Assembly: GCF_000407165.1 (NCBI RefSeq)
Contig: NZ_KE136479.1
Location: forward strand, 1,685,464-1,749,463
Length of the DNA: 64,000 nucleotides
From: Enterococcus haemoperoxidus ATCC BAA-382
GTDB taxonomy: Bacteria > Bacillota > Bacilli > Lactobacillales > Enterococcaceae
Reading direction: 5' to 3'
In this document: positions 8,989 through 17,954 of the stretch, piece after piece
Layout of the letters: each line of letters starts with the position of its first letter
How positions within the stretch are numbered: the first letter of the stretch is position 1
Position numbers and translations under genes: made by a program
The notes under the pieces: model-generated
Seen by the model: the letters and a program-made list of their open reading frames with translations, nothing else
Database searches by the model: none
What the model was told of the DNA's origin: nothing

Positions 8989-9828
8989 ATGGATATAAAA
9001 GCAATCGTCTTAGACATTGATGGAACACTTTTAAATGATGATAAAAAACTGACTAGTCAGACAAAAGAAGCTTTGATCAACGCTCAAAAAAATGGCATAA
9101 AAGTAATTCTAGCATCAGGAAGACCTACTCCTGGTATGATGAAGTATGTTGAAGAACTAGAGATGGCTCGATATAATGGTTTGATTGTATCGTATAATGG
9201 TGCACATGTACTTGATGTTCGTACACAAAATGAATTGTTCAGCCAACCTCTTTCTGTTGAAAGTAGTAAAAATATATTGGAACATCTTAAGCAGTTTGAT
9301 GTAAAACCGATGATTGCTAAAAATGAATATATGTATGTCAATAACGTCTTTGATGGAATGTTGGATTTGGAGTTCTCAGATGGGTTGTTCAACATTATCG
9401 AATATGAATCACGCGGTGGCAATTTCCAGTTATGCGAAAAAACAGATTTAGCATCTTTTGTTGATTTTCCGCTGCATAAAATACTTGTAGCAGCTCAGCC
9501 AGAGTATTTACAAGAACATTGGCAACAAATTCTTGCGCCTTTTGAACAGACCGTTAGCGGGATATTTTCTGCTCCGATGTATTTTGAATTTACTGACAAA
9601 GGAATTGACAAGGCTAACGCCTTAGAAAAAACATTAAAACCTTTAGGTATCAATCAAGAACATATTATTTCATTTGGTGACGGTCATAACGATCTATCGT
9701 TGATCAACTATGCTGGAATCGGTGTTGCAATGGGAAATGCCGTAGATGAATTAAAAAAAGCTGCGGATAAAATCACTTTGACAAATAACGAAGATGGGAT
9801 TGCCAAAGCATTAGCAGAACTTTTATAA
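8989..9828 (+). CDS. Cof-type HAD superfamily phosphatase
   Basis: 279 residues, typical for the Cof/YidA branch of haloacid dehalogenase hydrolases that dephosphorylate sugar phosphates and similar metabolites in the cytoplasm. Motif I LDIDGTLLNDD (nucleophile Asp9, acid Asp11), motif II SGRP and the late GDGHNDLSLI motif with GVAMGNA are intact; the large alpha/beta cap lies between. It sits 26 bases downstream of the VOC gene with GGAGG before ATG. A strong terminator follows at 9833. Confidence 0.92.
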   Translation: MDIKAIVLDIDGTLLNDDKKLTSQTKEALINAQKNGIKVILASGRPTPGMMKYVEELEMARYNGLIVSYNGAHVLDVRTQNELFSQPLSVESSKNILEHLKQFDVKPMIAKNEYMYVNNVFDGMLDLEFSDGLFNIIEYESRGGNFQLCEKTDLASFVDFPLHKILVAAQPEYLQEHWQQILAPFEQTVSGIFSAPMYFEFTDKGIDKANALEKTLKPLGINQEHIISFGDGHNDLSLINYAGIGVAMGNAVDELKKAADKITLTNNEDGIAKALAELL

Positions 9829-9832
9829 TGTA

Positions 9833-9877
9833 AAAAAATAGATTAAGAGCTGACATGCTCCTAATCTATTTTTTATT
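9833..9877 (+). terminator. Terminator after the HAD gene
   Basis: Stem AAATAGATTAAGAGC / GCTCCTAATCTATTT (one mismatch) with a T-run TTTTTT on the plus strand, immediately after the stop codon. Confidence 0.85.
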
Positions 9878-9945
9878 TCTAACACAATACGCCATAATCA
9901 GTTATAATTCAGTTATACAACCCTAACTGAAAGGTGGTTTGCGTG

Positions 9946-10797
9946 ATGAACTTAATCCTAAAATTAAAAAATTTAGACAGATTGACTACAAGTGAAAAAG
10001 CACTTGTCGACTATATCCTTGATTCTCCAGAAAAAGTGATTCATTTTTCACCTAAAGAATTGGCTAATCATTCTTATGTCTCTATTTCAACGATTTACCG
10101 TTTGATTAATAAGTTAGATCTTGATGGATTGAACGATCTTAAACTAGCATTGGTAAACTATTTAAATGAGCATAATTCTGAGCAGATTATTGATATGGAT
10201 TATCCTATTTCTGCAGAAGATAATCATTATGCGATGACTAAAAAGCTAAAAACAGTTTATGAGCAAACTGTCCAATCAACGATTGACGTAAATACTGTTG
10301 AAATGATGGCGATTACTAGTTCATTAATCGACAAATCAGCGTTTATTGATATCTACGCCTCGTCTGCAAATATTTATTTTGCTCAGAATTTTCAATTTCA
10401 GATGCAAGAAATCGGTAAAAGAATTAATGTGCCGATTGATGATTATATGCAAAATCTATCAGCAGCTAACAGTACTTCTGATCATTTAGCCATCATTATT
10501 TCTTATGAAGGACGTGGCTCTAGCGTTAAAAAAATAGTGGAAACTTTGAAAAAAAATAATAGTAAGATTTTATTAATTACATCAAAAAACAGTACGCTTC
10601 TAGATGAAAAAGTGGACGGAACATTATTCTTTTCTTCTCTGGAAAACCATTACAATAAAATCTCGTCCTTCTCAACACGGATGTCCTTAATGTTTCTTTT
10701 GGATCGTTTATATCTTAGTTTTTTTAATCAAAATTATGAAAAAAATTTAGCGTATAAATTAGAGAATTATCAAAAAATGAACCCAAATTTGATTTGA
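9946..10797 (+). CDS. RpiR/MurR family transcriptional regulator
   Basis: 283 residues. Residues 1-75 form the HTH_6 winged helix typical of RpiR proteins (LTTSEKALVDYIL, then SYVSISTIYRLINKLDL). A SIS sugar-phosphate-binding domain (about 120-260, e.g. IIISYEGRGSSVKKIVETLK) follows. ATG at 9946 was chosen because AAGGTGG lies eight bases upstream; GTG codons at 9934 and 9943 are less well placed. A TATAAT at 9903-9908 may be its -10. Such regulators sense phosphosugars, but no sugar operon adjoins it, so the target is elsewhere or is itself. Confidence 0.88.
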   Translation: MNLILKLKNLDRLTTSEKALVDYILDSPEKVIHFSPKELANHSYVSISTIYRLINKLDLDGLNDLKLALVNYLNEHNSEQIIDMDYPISAEDNHYAMTKKLKTVYEQTVQSTIDVNTVEMMAITSSLIDKSAFIDIYASSANIYFAQNFQFQMQEIGKRINVPIDDYMQNLSAANSTSDHLAIIISYEGRGSSVKKIVETLKKNNSKILLITSKNSTLLDEKVDGTLFFSSLENHYNKISSFSTRMSLMFLLDRLYLSFFNQNYEKNLAYKLENYQKMNPNLI

Positions 10798-10810
10798 AAA
10801 ATTGCAGAAA

Positions 10811-10855
10811 AAAGCCCTTGAGAAAGCTAAGAATCAGCTTTCTCAAGGGCTTTAA
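10811..10855. terminator. Bidirectional terminator
   Basis: A perfect 16-18 bp stem (AAAGCCCTTGAGAAAGCT and its complement) with a seven-base loop separates the convergent RpiR gene and the zinc-ribbon gene cluster. The minus strand has the better T-run. The remaining 10856-11013 holds no recognisable gene. Confidence 0.85.
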
Positions 10856-11013
10856 ATAGAATAAACAGCCGACAAAAAGTAGACTACACTCCATTTGGAT
10901 TACATCAACTTCTAAGAATTGAAACTCATTGAAGTGCTGTAAAACACAACGAAATATGAGTTGATATTGCACAGTATCTACTTGATTCTCGGAGCTATAC
11001 ATTTTTGTTTCAA

Positions 11014-11787
11014 CTAATTAAGATTTTCAATAAATACATCAATTATTTTAGATCCACCAACTAATTTGAAGATGATAAAAACAATAATAAATGAAATTGA
11101 TACGATCACCAAAGTAAGACAAAATCGACCAAGAATATCTTCTCTTTTCCACAACCGATCTGTAAAAGATAAACTGATCAATAATGCGGACAAACAAAAC
11201 AATCCCATCACGATCATATAAGAGTCAATCGGTAAAAAAGAAAACAGGAAAGCGATTAAACTACTATATACCGTTATACTTACCGGACTAAAAAGTGTAT
11301 GAAATGAATCTAAAAACGATACTTTTTCTCGGCCGAGTTTGTTTGATGCAAAAAAGTACACCAGAATAAACAGGAAAAAATAAACACCAATCAATAACAA
11401 ACTTTCAATAAATAATGCTATTGGGCTTTCATTCCTATAGTCACTCATCCTTAAAATACTGCGACTTATTGCTAAAGCGTTCAATATAATCAACAAGAAG
11501 AAATTAACTACACCAAAAAATTGGGTCTTTTTTACATTGCCTTTCTCTTCCCCTTTGATTTGATTATTCAGCCAACTAAAATAGTTTTTACTTTCAGTTG
11601 TTACCTGCTGCATAGTTTGATTATTCTTCAATTGTTCATTTAAACTAGTTTGAAGTTGTGTTCCTTTTTTTAAAATAGTTTCTACAGAAGTTGCTTCTGC
11701 TGATTCTTGAATTTGACACTTACCACACAATGGACAAAAATTTGCCTCTTTTTTTATTTCTTTGCCACACTGAATACAATAGTTCAT
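11014..11787 (-). CDS. Zinc-ribbon multi-pass membrane protein
   Basis: 257 residues. The N-terminus MNYCIQCGKEIKKEANFCPLCGK is a zinc ribbon with two CxxC pairs. A hydrophilic spacer to about residue 85 follows, and then five hydrophobic helices (e.g. FFLLIILNALAIS, LLLIGVYFFLFILVYFF, LVIVSISFIIVFIIF). The ribbon is probably cytoplasmic. It starts 12 bases after the GH3 gene stop, so it is in the same transcript as the GH3 and TcaA-like genes. Function unknown; the setting suggests a part in envelope stress or wall turnover. Confidence 0.75.
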   Translation of the reverse strand: MNYCIQCGKEIKKEANFCPLCGKCQIQESAEATSVETILKKGTQLQTSLNEQLKNNQTMQQVTTESKNYFSWLNNQIKGEEKGNVKKTQFFGVVNFFLLIILNALAISRSILRMSDYRNESPIALFIESLLLIGVYFFLFILVYFFASNKLGREKVSFLDSFHTLFSPVSITVYSSLIAFLFSFLPIDSYMIVMGLFCLSALLISLSFTDRLWKREDILGRFCLTLVIVSISFIIVFIIFKLVGGSKIIDVFIENLN

Positions 11788-11799
11788 ACAACCACACCT

Positions 11800-12990
11800 C
11801 TACCAATTTATTAACCCTATATCCATTTTCATTTTTAACACTCGATAAACCGATTGATTCAACTCTTTTTCAGTATATACTCCTTCTTCGATTCCTTGTA
11901 AAACATATGGAATCTGTTCTTGAAAAGAAGAAGACAAAATTAAATCATTTCCTGCTTTTAATGCAGCCAGTCCCGCTTCTTTTTGCGAAATAAAATCTGC
12001 CAGCCCCGCCATATCCATATCATCTGTCATGATAACGTTTTGAAATCCTAATTCATTTCGCAAAATATCATGAACTGGTCGGGAGATCGATGCTGGCATT
12101 GCTTCGTCAATACTCGTAATGATATTGTGAGAAATTAGAACACTGTCTGCTCCTGCTGCTATTCCTGCTTTAAAAGGCAAGAAATCATTATTTCTAAGCT
12201 CATCTAGACTGCGAGTATCGTAAACAATTTCTACATGAGAATCTCGATTATTTCCATAACCTGGAAAATGTTTCAACGTTGAAGCAATTTTTTGTTTTTT
12301 TAACTCCTCCACAGTTATTTTCACGTATTCACTTGTTTGTTGCGCATCAAGTCCTAATGTTCGGTCATAGATAAAAGCTTCGGGATCAGTTGACACATCT
12401 GCATCAGGGAATAAACCACCTTGAATCCCATAAGAATGTAAGACTTTGGCTTTTTCCTGAATATCTGAGCAAATCCCTTCCCATCCAGATTCTTGATATA
12501 CTTGCTGTGGTGCTTTAAATTCTGCTGGAACTAAATCTGTTCCTCTACTCAAACGAGAAACTGTCCCTCCTTCTTCATCTGATGCAATGAATAACGGTAA
12601 TTTACTGCTAGATTGATAGCTTTTTATTTTTTCCTTCAGTGAATCTGACGTTTCCATCTCAACGTCACGACCAAATAGAAGGTAACCACCTAAATGATAT
12701 GCTTCAATACTCTCTAATTGTCCTTCTATCGGTACACGAGCTAAGAATAACTGCCCGACTTTTTCCTCGATACTCATTGAAGAAATCGTGTCATTGATCA
12801 CTTCTTCTTGATTCTTCGCAGATTGTTTTTCATTTTTGTTCATCGAATTCGTTGTTTCTTCAGTCCCCTTTGTGAGTGTACTGCTCGAACTTTTTTGCTC
12901 CACTGTATTGTCGGTCTGATTAAATAATAAAATAACAGCTAAACTAATGCTAAAAATCAAAAGTAAAATAAGTACCGCGCTGACAATCAT
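11800..12990 (-). CDS. Membrane-anchored GH3 beta-N-acetylhexosaminidase (NagZ-like)
   Basis: 396 residues: an N-terminal uncleaved-signal type helix (VSAVLILLLIFSISLAVILLF), a Ser/Thr/Asn-rich linker, then a glycoside hydrolase family 3 TIM barrel. Diagnostic motifs are IASDEEGGTVSRL, TLKHFPGYGNNRDSH (NagZ-type KHFPGxG with the catalytic His loop) and IMTDDMDMAGL carrying the nucleophile Asp. It likely trims N-acetylglucosamine from cell-wall muropeptides outside the cell. The AGGAGG site lies 22 bases before this ATG, too far; ATC codons at an ideal distance would add six residues (IINNKK). Lies between the TcaA-like and zinc-ribbon genes. Confidence 0.88.
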   Translation of the reverse strand: MIVSAVLILLLIFSISLAVILLFNQTDNTVEQKSSSSTLTKGTEETTNSMNKNEKQSAKNQEEVINDTISSMSIEEKVGQLFLARVPIEGQLESIEAYHLGGYLLFGRDVEMETSDSLKEKIKSYQSSSKLPLFIASDEEGGTVSRLSRGTDLVPAEFKAPQQVYQESGWEGICSDIQEKAKVLHSYGIQGGLFPDADVSTDPEAFIYDRTLGLDAQQTSEYVKITVEELKKQKIASTLKHFPGYGNNRDSHVEIVYDTRSLDELRNNDFLPFKAGIAAGADSVLISHNIITSIDEAMPASISRPVHDILRNELGFQNVIMTDDMDMAGLADFISQKEAGLAALKAGNDLILSSSFQEQIPYVLQGIEEGVYTEKELNQSVYRVLKMKMDIGLINW

Positions 12991-13104
12991 TTTTTTATTA
13001 TTGATGATGGTTCCTCCTCTAAAAGTGCAATGAGCTCGTTCAGGTTCCCATAAAAAAACAGGAAAATATGAGGGTAGTTTATGAAACTAATTAAGCTCAG
13101 TCGT

Positions 13105-14676
13105 TTAGTCTATTCCACCATTATCTACCACTTCAAAATTCTCTTTACCGCCTAAACTTTTGATAGCAAACTGCTTTTCTTCTTCATTATAAATAAGTGT
13201 TGCTTTTTTGTAACGAAATAGTTGCGTGACATCTGGTTGTTTATACTCTTTATAATTCGTTTTGTATTTGATTAAGTATTGAACATCGTAAATGTTTTTC
13301 CCAGTCATTTTAACCGACTCCACAGTTGGGGAACCCGTTACCGAGCTTTTGACTTTACTATCACGCACTGATTGAATAAACGTATTGAAATCTTGATACT
13401 CCGCATTGTCTTTGCCATCAATAAAATGATTCGAAAACTTTTGTTTCGTTGTTTCATCATAAGTTGAATACGTACTTGTATAGCCAGAAACAGTTGAATA
13501 AAAACTGTTTAAAAACCATTCAATATTGGACTCTCCTTGAATACCAGCAAAATCCAGTTTAATAATCGAAGAGTACGATTCTGGATCATATTCGCTTGCA
13601 TCAAAAGACGAATCGTTTATTATATAAGGTTTTGTTTCAATAACACTTTTATCTTCTAGCGCTTGTTTCAATTGAACAGTCATTTCTTGGTGCCAAATCA
13701 GATTTTTTACTTCGTATTCGCCAGCCAACAGTTGTCCTATTTTTTTATCATTAATAAAAACATCGGCTTCAGAGATATTAGAAGTAAGTTTAAATGAGAT
13801 TTTACGAAAGTCCAAATTTACTTGATTCGTTTGATTATCACCAGAATTCTGACGTTGAAGCAAGTCGATTGTTGTTTCGCTTTTTTCACCAGCTAACTCA
13901 CCTTTGACTGTATATTCTGCTGGAGTTAACGGCCCCCATACAGTTTGAAACTGCGCTTTATCGGTTGTCTCTTTTTCTTGATTATTCAAGAATAACTTCA
14001 TATCTTTTTGATTCGCTTTAATCGTTATGTAGCCTGGTTTTAAAGCCCATTGATAATGATCAAACAGCAAAAACTTCTTGCCATTTTTTATCAGCGATAA
14101 CACTCCTGTATGATTATCAACGTTGCCTAATTGTTCAATCAGTCGAGAAAAAGCTTCTTTGTGTTCGTTACGTCCATAATAATCAAAATACTTTTTTATT
14201 TCTTTTCTTGTTACATTATAATTAGGATCTACTGAAACCGTCAATTGTTCCATCTTATTGACATCTTTATTTTTAACGATTTCTACCATTCTCTTAAGCT
14301 GGTTCTCTTGACTATAATAATTTTTCGCAGCAAAATAAGTGCCAAAAACTAGGCACATAAGCGCAACAGATAGCGTAATTAAAATCTTTTGTTTTTGTTT
14401 CATTGGTTGTTTTACTTTGCTTACCTGAGCATCTTCTAGGTGATAAGTGGGATCTTTTGATACAGATTCCCCACAAGTTGTACAGAACTGGTCTTCTTCC
14501 TCTAATACTGTACCGCATGAACAGGTATTATTTTCAGCTACTTCTGGTGTTTTTAACTCAAATGTATCATCATTTTCCGCTTGAGTAATCGGCTGTGTTT
14601 TGAGCTTATCCCCACAATTTTCACAAAACAGTGCTGCTTCTTCGTTTTCATGTTGGCATGACTGACAAATCTTCAT
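13105..14676 (-). CDS. TcaA-like protein with two zinc ribbons
   Basis: 523 residues. Two N-terminal zinc ribbons (CQSCQHENEEAALFCENCGD and CSCGTVLEEEDQFCTTCGE) precede one transmembrane helix near residues 100-120 (ILITLSVALMCLVFGTYFAA). A large extracellular part follows with repeated TcaA-type domains and a C-terminal NTF2-like domain. S. aureus TcaA, of the same layout, affects glycopeptide susceptibility and wall metabolism. First gene of a minus-strand cluster with GH3 and another zinc-ribbon protein, although a 114-base gap separates it from GH3. Role in sensing or withstanding wall damage is inferred. Confidence 0.8.
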   Translation of the reverse strand: MKICQSCQHENEEAALFCENCGDKLKTQPITQAENDDTFELKTPEVAENNTCSCGTVLEEEDQFCTTCGESVSKDPTYHLEDAQVSKVKQPMKQKQKILITLSVALMCLVFGTYFAAKNYYSQENQLKRMVEIVKNKDVNKMEQLTVSVDPNYNVTRKEIKKYFDYYGRNEHKEAFSRLIEQLGNVDNHTGVLSLIKNGKKFLLFDHYQWALKPGYITIKANQKDMKLFLNNQEKETTDKAQFQTVWGPLTPAEYTVKGELAGEKSETTIDLLQRQNSGDNQTNQVNLDFRKISFKLTSNISEADVFINDKKIGQLLAGEYEVKNLIWHQEMTVQLKQALEDKSVIETKPYIINDSSFDASEYDPESYSSIIKLDFAGIQGESNIEWFLNSFYSTVSGYTSTYSTYDETTKQKFSNHFIDGKDNAEYQDFNTFIQSVRDSKVKSSVTGSPTVESVKMTGKNIYDVQYLIKYKTNYKEYKQPDVTQLFRYKKATLIYNEEEKQFAIKSLGGKENFEVVDNGGID

Positions 14677-14766
14677 TTTTCTCTCCTATTTTTACTATTT
14701 TTTTGGTTCCTCTCTATCATTCTATTTTATTGACAAAAAGTCAACTTTTTTTACAATAAAAATATG

Positions 14767-14772
14767 TATAAT
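14767..14772 (+). promoter_or_regulatory. Candidate -10 for the VOC gene
   Basis: TATAAT on the plus strand about 140 bases before the VOC gene at 14914. The upstream sequence is T-rich without a good -35. Just left, minus-strand TTGACT (about 14740-14745) may drive the TcaA-like gene in the opposite direction. Confidence 0.4.
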
Positions 14773-14913
14773 TTAAAGTCTCATAGTAAAATAAAGAGAG
14801 GTTTCCTTATTTAAATAACAGACTTAACTTAATTCTTTATTTTTGACAAAAAATTCAGCTCATGAGATGCTCTAATTGCACTAAACAACAAAAAGAGAGA
14901 AGGTTGAATTTTT

Positions 14914-15312
14914 ATGGCAACAATGGTATTTGTAAATTTCCCAGTCACAGATGTAGCACGTTCTACAGAATTTTACGAAAAATTGGGATTCAAAAAAAAC
15001 CAAGAATTTTCTACCGAAGAAACAAGCTCAATGGTTTGGGATGATAACTTTTGGGTTATGTTGTTAAATCATGATTTTTACAGTAAATTTATCAAAGATA
15101 AAAAAATTGCAGATACAAAAACAACTAGTGGTGTTTTAGTTGCGTTTAGTCTGGAAAGTGCAGATGCTGTGAAGAAATTTGCTGAAACGGCTAAGGCAAA
15201 TGGTGGCGATTTTTATAAGGTTGATATGGGTATTCCAGAAGATATGATGTTTGGTCTTGAAGTGCAAGATCCAGATGGAAATTCTTTGGAACCGACATGG
15301 ATGAGTATGTAA
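14914..15312 (+). CDS. VOC family protein (extradiol/bleomycin-resistance type fold)
   Basis: 132 residues. MATMVFVNFPVTDVARSTEFYEKLGF and the C-terminal EVQDPDGNSLEPTWM are hallmarks of the VOC fold. The first metal ligand position is Asn8 rather than His, so metal binding and glyoxalase activity are doubtful, as in many PhnB-like members. Ribosome site GAGAAGG lies upstream. Single gene between the TcaA-like promoter and a strong terminator. Substrate unknown. Confidence 0.85.
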   Translation: MATMVFVNFPVTDVARSTEFYEKLGFKKNQEFSTEETSSMVWDDNFWVMLLNHDFYSKFIKDKKIADTKTTSGVLVAFSLESADAVKKFAETAKANGGDFYKVDMGIPEDMMFGLEVQDPDGNSLEPTWMSM

Positions 15313-15338
15313 AAAAACAATACACATAAGTTATAATT

Positions 15339-15391
15339 TTGAGTTTGGGCCAATAGTCAGAAAAAATCTGATTTTGCCCCAAACTCATTTT
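15339..15391. terminator. Terminator between the VOC gene and the decayed region
   Basis: Stem GAGTTTGGGC / GCCCCAAACTC with a 25-base loop containing a smaller AGTCAGA/TCTGATT stem and a plus-strand TTTTTC tail. It also marks the left edge of the accessory region. Confidence 0.75.
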
Positions 15392-15398
15392 TCTTAAT

Positions 15399-15776
15399 TT
15401 ATCTAATTTTTATTTCTATAGGCGTTATCATCAAAAGATCAGCATTCTCATTGTAACTGTCAATTGTTGCAATTATGTGTATATTAAGACCTTCTGAAAT
15501 GGAGTCTGGAATGTTATCACCTGTTAAATGTAAATCGTAAGTAACATTCTTATTGTTAATTTGAAAATTAGCTCCACTATTACCATTAGGGTCATAGTTA
15601 CCAGGCGTTATTAAGAAATCATATCGAGTTTTATTATTTCCGTGTAAAGACATGTAAGCAATATTTCCATCAAACTCTACTTTACGATTTTTATATTTTT
15701 CTGCAAATTCTTTGTAGGCTTTATAATCGTCAATACCTATTAATACATTTACAAATTCTGATATTTTTAAATTCAA
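15399..15776 (-). pseudogene. DUF4839 domain fragment
   Basis: 125 codons that begin at a TTG without a ribosome site, with an in-frame stop nine bases before it. The sequence (FAEKYKNRKVEFDGNIAYM, TRYDFLITPGNYD, YDLHLTGDNIPDSISEG, NENADLLMITPIEI) fits a complete DUF4839 domain, normally the C-terminal part of a longer, often exported protein. The N-terminal part is missing, so this is most likely the 3' end of a truncated gene. The 310 bases upstream (15777-16087) contain only a degenerate membrane-peptide frame near 15965-16060. Confidence 0.65.
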
Positions 15777-15961
15777 CTTTTTTTATAAAATGAAAATCAA
15801 TGTTCTCTGAAAAATTTTTATCGCCTATCACTTATGTATTTTCTGCGTTATTTAATCTTTAATATGGGTATTTGAGATAAATCAATATTCCATTGCCAAC
15901 TGTTTGTTATCTAAATTACTGTTAAAAGCTACCAAGTTAATTTTTAGACGTTTTAAATTAG

Positions 15962-16060
15962 AGTGCATTACCTAAATTGCACCTCGTCAATAATACTCAC
16001 TAGGCAGGCTCCTATAGCCGTTAAAAATAGAAGTACAAAAAAAGAGTCATCAATATAATT
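15962..16060 (-). pseudogene. Frameshifted small membrane-protein remnant
   Basis: After the 88-residue gene, the minus strand has RBS-like AAAGGTG. Two overlapping frames then meet at a run of seven T: the first reads GAIILMTLFL and stops, the second continues FFVLLFLTAIGACLVSIID and stops at TAA. Joined by one slip at the T-run they would give a small single-helix protein. It may have been the last gene of the lipase cassette. Weakly supported. Confidence 0.3.
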
Positions 16061-16087
16061 GCACCTTTCACCTGATAAATTATGCTT

Positions 16088-16354
16088 TTATAAGTCATCA
16101 AATTGCTCAGTGGTTTGTTTAAATGTTTGTTCTGCTTGCTTTACCCATTGCCCTTTTGCTGATGTTTTAAAACTGGATAGATAACTGGAACTTGTACTTT
16201 TTAACCCGATCATCTTTTCTTTTTCCATTTGATTCATCATTTGTTTACGATTTTCAGATGTTGCATGGCTTTGATTAGCTACAAATGTTTGAATCAACTT
16301 TTTTTCTAATTCTTTTCGGATATCTGCTAAACTTTCTTTTAATGCATCTAACAT
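16088..16354 (-). CDS. Small helical protein, putative type VII secretion partner
   Basis: 88 residues, almost entirely predicted helix (MLDALKESLADIRKELEKKL ... KGQWVKQAEQTFKQTTEQFDDL), with a Ser/Thr-rich turn in the middle. ATG follows the stop of the preceding gene directly (TAAATG) and has GAAAGGAA upstream. Such small helical-hairpin proteins accompany LXG and lipase effectors and help deliver them to the EssC secretion machine. I cannot assign it firmly to DUF3130/TIGR04197, so the partner role rests on size, helicity and position. Confidence 0.6.
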   Translation of the reverse strand: MLDALKESLADIRKELEKKLIQTFVANQSHATSENRKQMMNQMEKEKMIGLKSTSSSYLSSFKTSAKGQWVKQAEQTFKQTTEQFDDL

Positions 16355-16720
16355 TTATGAATTCCTTTCTTTTCTTACTAGTAACATATCCTCTTCATAG
16401 GACATTCTTTTTTTTTGATACGAAAGCCTTTGTTCTTCTTGCTCATCATCTAATTTATTCAATGTTTTCTTAATGACCATTTGACCTTCTTCTTGCGCTT
16501 CTTGAAGGAATCTGTAAGCTTGTTGCAATGCTTCAGGTTCATTAGCTTCTTCACTTTTTGCCATGTACCTTACATAATCAGCTAAACTTTCAAGTTCGCT
16601 ACGGAACACCCGATTCTCCTGATGAACATCCTCTATTGTTTCTTTTATTTGTTGTTTTTCTTTTCTATAGTCTGTTTCTAAAGCATCCAATTTTTTAGAT
16701 AGCTCTTCTTCTGTGTCCAT
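16355..16720 (-). CDS. Coiled-coil protein, DUF3958-like type VII secretion partner
   Basis: 121 residues, strongly charged and helical throughout (KKLDALETDYRKEKQQIKET, LESLADYVRYMAKSEEANEP, LQEAQEEGQMVIKKTLNKL), without signal peptide. The pattern resembles DUF3958 proteins that sit beside LXG toxins in Listeria and enterococci and bind the toxin's targeting helices. AAGGAG precedes ATG. The start overlaps by TAATG the stop of an alternative-frame tail of the upstream lipase, which suggests the two were once translationally coupled. Confidence 0.6.
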   Translation of the reverse strand: MDTEEELSKKLDALETDYRKEKQQIKETIEDVHQENRVFRSELESLADYVRYMAKSEEANEPEALQQAYRFLQEAQEEGQMVIKKTLNKLDDEQEEQRLSYQKKRMSYEEDMLLVRKERNS

Positions 16721-16796
16721 TACATGCTCCTTATCTGATTCGCTAACTCTTGGTCTGTTTGTAATTGTTTCGTAATTGACTCCCTTATTTTCTGTA

Positions 16797-17954
16797 TTAA
16801 TTTAATTCATCATAATTTCGGCTTATCTTTGTAGCTTTCGCTAATTTCTCCTCATATACACGGACTGGTTCTCTTACGATGCTACTTTCTGTTGCATTTC
16901 CCCTAGCTAATGCATCTATACACTCTCCATAAGATAAATGGGAACCTGTATTTTCAGCATTCGATTTTGTTGTTCTCCACAAATCTCCTGCATTTTTGAT
17001 ACCATCTGTATACATTTGTTTGAGCTCTGTAATTTCGCCACTGATTGTTTGTTTCATCCCTTGGGTGATTACCATTGCTTCTGATGCATCAAGAAAAATC
17101 TCTTCAGATTTAGAAAGACCACCACCGCTTTTCATAAGACTCTTTCTCATCATATCTATTGCAGATAGTTGTTGAGTTACCATGTATTTAGCCAGTTGGA
17201 GACTCCCTTCTTTTGGAGCCTTAATACTTCCATCTTTATTAAAATCACATCCACCCCACATATGTTGGTCAATAAGTCCTACTTTTTTGGAGTTTATTCT
17301 AATAATATTTCCTACTGATAGTTTACCCGAACCATAACCGATTGCTATAATGTCTTTTGAATCAACATAATTAAATAATTTGTTTAGTTTTGTTAATGCA
17401 TCTGCCGTTGCTTGTTGTTTTGGGGAAAGAACACCATAGATATTTGGCCCTTCATAAAAAAATCCACCTGCAATACGTAAACTATCCTTATCAGATAAAT
17501 CTGAAACTGCGTATTGCGCATTCATGGAACCTAATGAGTGTCCCTAAACAAATACTTGTGCATTTGGATATAGTTCCATGGCATTTTTTAAGGTTTCTGC
17601 CGAAGACTGCAATTGTGGCGTTGCTACTGCTCCACCACCATTAATCACTTGTATTCCAGTGGGAATATCATTTAATAACCAGTCTTTGACAGCATCTGAT
17701 GATAACTCAAAAGAAGAACCACGATAAATTACCGTAACTTCTTTTACTTGGTTTCTTTGTTCGATTGATGAAGAGGCAGGACAATACTTATCTGTAATAA
17801 CAAAAGATTGTTCTCCAGTGGATTTATCATTTACAATGGATATCACTCCAACTAAATCATTATTATCAAGTCTGACTTCATCTTTTATTAACCATTCTTC
17901 GTATTCTTTGGATGCAATTTCAACACGTTCCTCATCAGAATAAGCTTTAGTCAT
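16797..17954 (-). pseudogene. Broken lipase of type VII effector type
   Basis: One frame interrupted by an amber TAG at 17544-17546. The first part (136 codons from ATG 17954, good GGGGG site) ends NAQVFV; after the stop the same frame continues GHSLGSMNAQYAVSDL, the nucleophile elbow of class-3/alpha-beta hydrolase lipases with Ser at codon 140. The second half is a helical, LXG-like region (about codons 250-384), i.e. lipase first and targeting helices last, as in S. aureus TslA. A second lesion is likely at the 3' end, where frame -1 continues LIQKIRESITKQLQTDQELA to 16720. Overlaps the DUF1310 gene by 8 bases. Confidence 0.75.

Noticed and set aside
10856..11002. A 92-codon minus-strand frame downstream of the zinc-ribbon gene
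   Set aside because: It starts without a ribosome site, runs through the strong terminator and matches no family I know.
15300..15400. Left attachment repeat for a tRNA-Leu island
   Set aside because: No copy of the tRNA 3' end sequence was seen near the left edge of the accessory region.
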